From: BMS3Abin12 sp964487445 | GTDB taxonomy: Bacteria > Pseudomonadota > Gammaproteobacteria > 21-64-14 | Assembly (NCBI GenBank): GCA_964487445.1 | Contig: CAZAQG010000114.1 | Location: forward strand, 1-5,966 | DNA length: 5,966 bases | Direction of reading: 5' to 3' | Shown: piece by piece, positions 4,845-5,966 of the stretch | Numbering within the stretch: the stretch's first letter is position 1 | Layout of the letters: each line of letters begins with the position of its first letter | The notes under the pieces: generated by a model | Databases searched by the model: none | Seen by the model: only the letters and a program-made list of their open reading frames with translations | Told to the model about the DNA's origin: nothing | Translations under genes and position numbers: made by a program

Positions 4845-5966
4845 ATGGCCGGCATCTATCTGGACAACAACGCCACCACCCGCGTCGACCCGGCGGTCGT
4901 CGAGGCCATGCTGCCGTTCTTCACGGAGCAGTTCGGGAACCCCTCCTCGCTGCACAGCTTCGGCGATCAGGTGGGAAGGGCCATCAAGCAGGCGCGGCGC
5001 CAAGTGCAGGAGCTGCTGGGTGCCGGGTACGACTCCGAGATCATCTTCACCTCCTGCGGGACGGAATCGGACTCCACCGCGATCCTCTCGGCCCTCAAGG
5101 CCCAACCGGAACGGCGCGAGATCATCACCACCACGGTAGAACATCCCGCGGTGTTGACCCTGTGCGAACACCTGGAAAAGGACGGCTATACCGTACACCG
5201 TCTCGGCGTGGACCGGCGCGGACGTCTGGACCTGGACCGCTACCGCAGCCTGCTGTCCGCGCGGGTCGCCATCGTGTCGGTGATGTGGGCGAACAACGAA
5301 ACCGGCACCCTGTTCCCGGTCCGGGAGATGGCGGAGCTGGCCGCCGCCGCCGGCGTGATGTTCCACACCGACGCAGTGCAGGCGGTGGGCAAGGTGCCCG
5401 TCGACCTCGAGCACACGGCCATCGACCTGCTGTCTTTGTCCGGTCACAAGCTGCACGCACCCAAGGGCATCGGCGTGCTGTACCTCCGACGCGGCACGCG
5501 TTTCAGGCCGCTGCTGCGAGGCGGACACCAGGAGCGCGGGCGCCGGGCCGGTACCGAGAACAGCGCCTCTATCGTCGCCCTGGGCAAGGCCGCCGAACTG
5601 GCCATGGCGCGCATGGACTACGAGAACGGCGCCGTGCGCGCGATGCGGGACCGGCTGGAGGAAGGGATCCTGGCCGCGGTATCCAACGCCTTCGCCACGG
5701 GCGATCCGGACCGGCGCCTGCCCAATACCACGAACATCGCCTTCGAATACATCGAGGGCGAGGCCATCCTGCTGCTGCTCAACAAGGACGGCATCGCCGC
5801 CTCCAGCGGTTCGGCCTGCACCTCGGGTTCGCTGGAGCCCTCCCATGTCATGCGTGCCATGGGGGTCCCCTATACCGCCGCCCACGGTACGGTGCGCTTT
5901 TCCCTGTCGCGCGATAACACGATGGAGGAGATCGAGCGGGTGATCGAGGCGATGCCACCCATCGTC
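4845..5966 (+). CDS. nifS: NifS, cysteine desulfurase (3' end beyond the window)
   Basis: NifS is a pyridoxal-phosphate enzyme that removes sulfur from L-cysteine as an enzyme-bound persulfide and hands it to NifU. The 374 visible codons have no stop and the gene runs off the window; since the family is about 400 aa, roughly 25-30 residues are missing. Landmarks are the N-terminal MAGIYLDNNATTRVDP, the TVEHPAV block with the PLP-stacking histidine (H100), the HTDAVQAVGK segment (174-183), the PLP lysine K202 in SGHKLHAPKG, RAGTEN (235-239 region), and the active-site cysteine C325 in SSGSACTSGSLEPSHV. K202 and C325 have the same numbers as in Azotobacter NifS as I recall them. The ATG follows the nifU stop by 3 nt, with a G-run (4832-4837) as ribosome binding site inside the nifU end, so the two are co-transcribed and probably translationally coupled. 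Confidence 0.96.
   Translation, partial: MAGIYLDNNATTRVDPAVVEAMLPFFTEQFGNPSSLHSFGDQVGRAIKQARRQVQELLGAGYDSEIIFTSCGTESDSTAILSALKAQPERREIITTTVEHPAVLTLCEHLEKDGYTVHRLGVDRRGRLDLDRYRSLLSARVAIVSVMWANNETGTLFPVREMAELAAAAGVMFHTDAVQAVGKVPVDLEHTAIDLLSLSGHKLHAPKGIGVLYLRRGTRFRPLLRGGHQERGRRAGTENSASIVALGKAAELAMARMDYENGAVRAMRDRLEEGILAAVSNAFATGDPDRRLPNTTNIAFEYIEGEAILLLLNKDGIAASSGSACTSGSLEPSHVMRAMGVPYTAAHGTVRFSLSRDNTMEEIERVIEAMPPIV

Noticed and set aside
3924..5885. Long minus-strand open frame (653 codons) opposite nifU and nifS
   Set aside because: It is an antisense shadow of two clear genes whose catalytic and cluster-binding residues are all intact. The translation is G/R/H/Q-rich and resembles no family.
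1..5966. CRISPR arrays, tRNA or rRNA genes, insertion sequences
   Set aside because: No regularly spaced repeats, no transposase-like frame with terminal inverted repeats, and no tRNA or rRNA signature were seen on either strand.

Overview
This GC-rich window comes from a facultatively or strictly anaerobic, nitrogen-fixing proteobacterium, most likely a gammaproteobacterium. That placement is an inference from three things: the btuB-like cobalamin riboswitch, the NrdR-type boxes, and a sigma54/NifA promoter in front of nifU. I cannot name the genus. Two divergent operons share an intergenic region of about 714 bp.

Left part, minus strand (about 3605 down to 259): an anaerobic (class III) ribonucleotide reductase operon. 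In order of transcription it holds a predicted sigma70-type promoter overlapped by two NrdR-box-like palindromes spaced 32 bp centre to centre; a cobalamin riboswitch of about 208 nt; a leader with a possible ribosome-binding-site-sequestering hairpin; nrdD (ATP cone, catalytic barrel and zinc site, 686 aa); a separate 68-aa ORF carrying the NrdD glycyl-radical loop (RVMGYHRP); and nrdG, the radical-SAM activase. The main nrdD ORF ends at a TAG and the glycyl-radical ORF lies downstream in the same frame, with no other stop between them and with its own Shine-Dalgarno sequence. The enzyme therefore looks like a natural two-polypeptide NrdD, or less likely a readthrough product. The activase would place the radical on the small polypeptide. 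The riboswitch implies that this B12-independent reductase is turned down when B12 is plentiful, which predicts a B12-dependent NrdJ elsewhere in the genome.

Right part, plus strand (3758 to the window end): a nif-type Fe-S cluster assembly operon. A NifA upstream activator sequence (TGT-N10-ACA) and a -24/-12 promoter precede nifU (298 aa, all nine expected cysteines present). nifS (cysteine desulfurase, 374 codons visible) follows after 3 nt and is cut by the window end. NifS supplies sulfur and NifU is the scaffold for nitrogenase Fe-S clusters.

The first 258 bases hold no convincing complete gene. There may be the last 24 codons of a plus-strand gene ending at 75, a weak terminator after it, and a stem-loop just past the end of nrdG.
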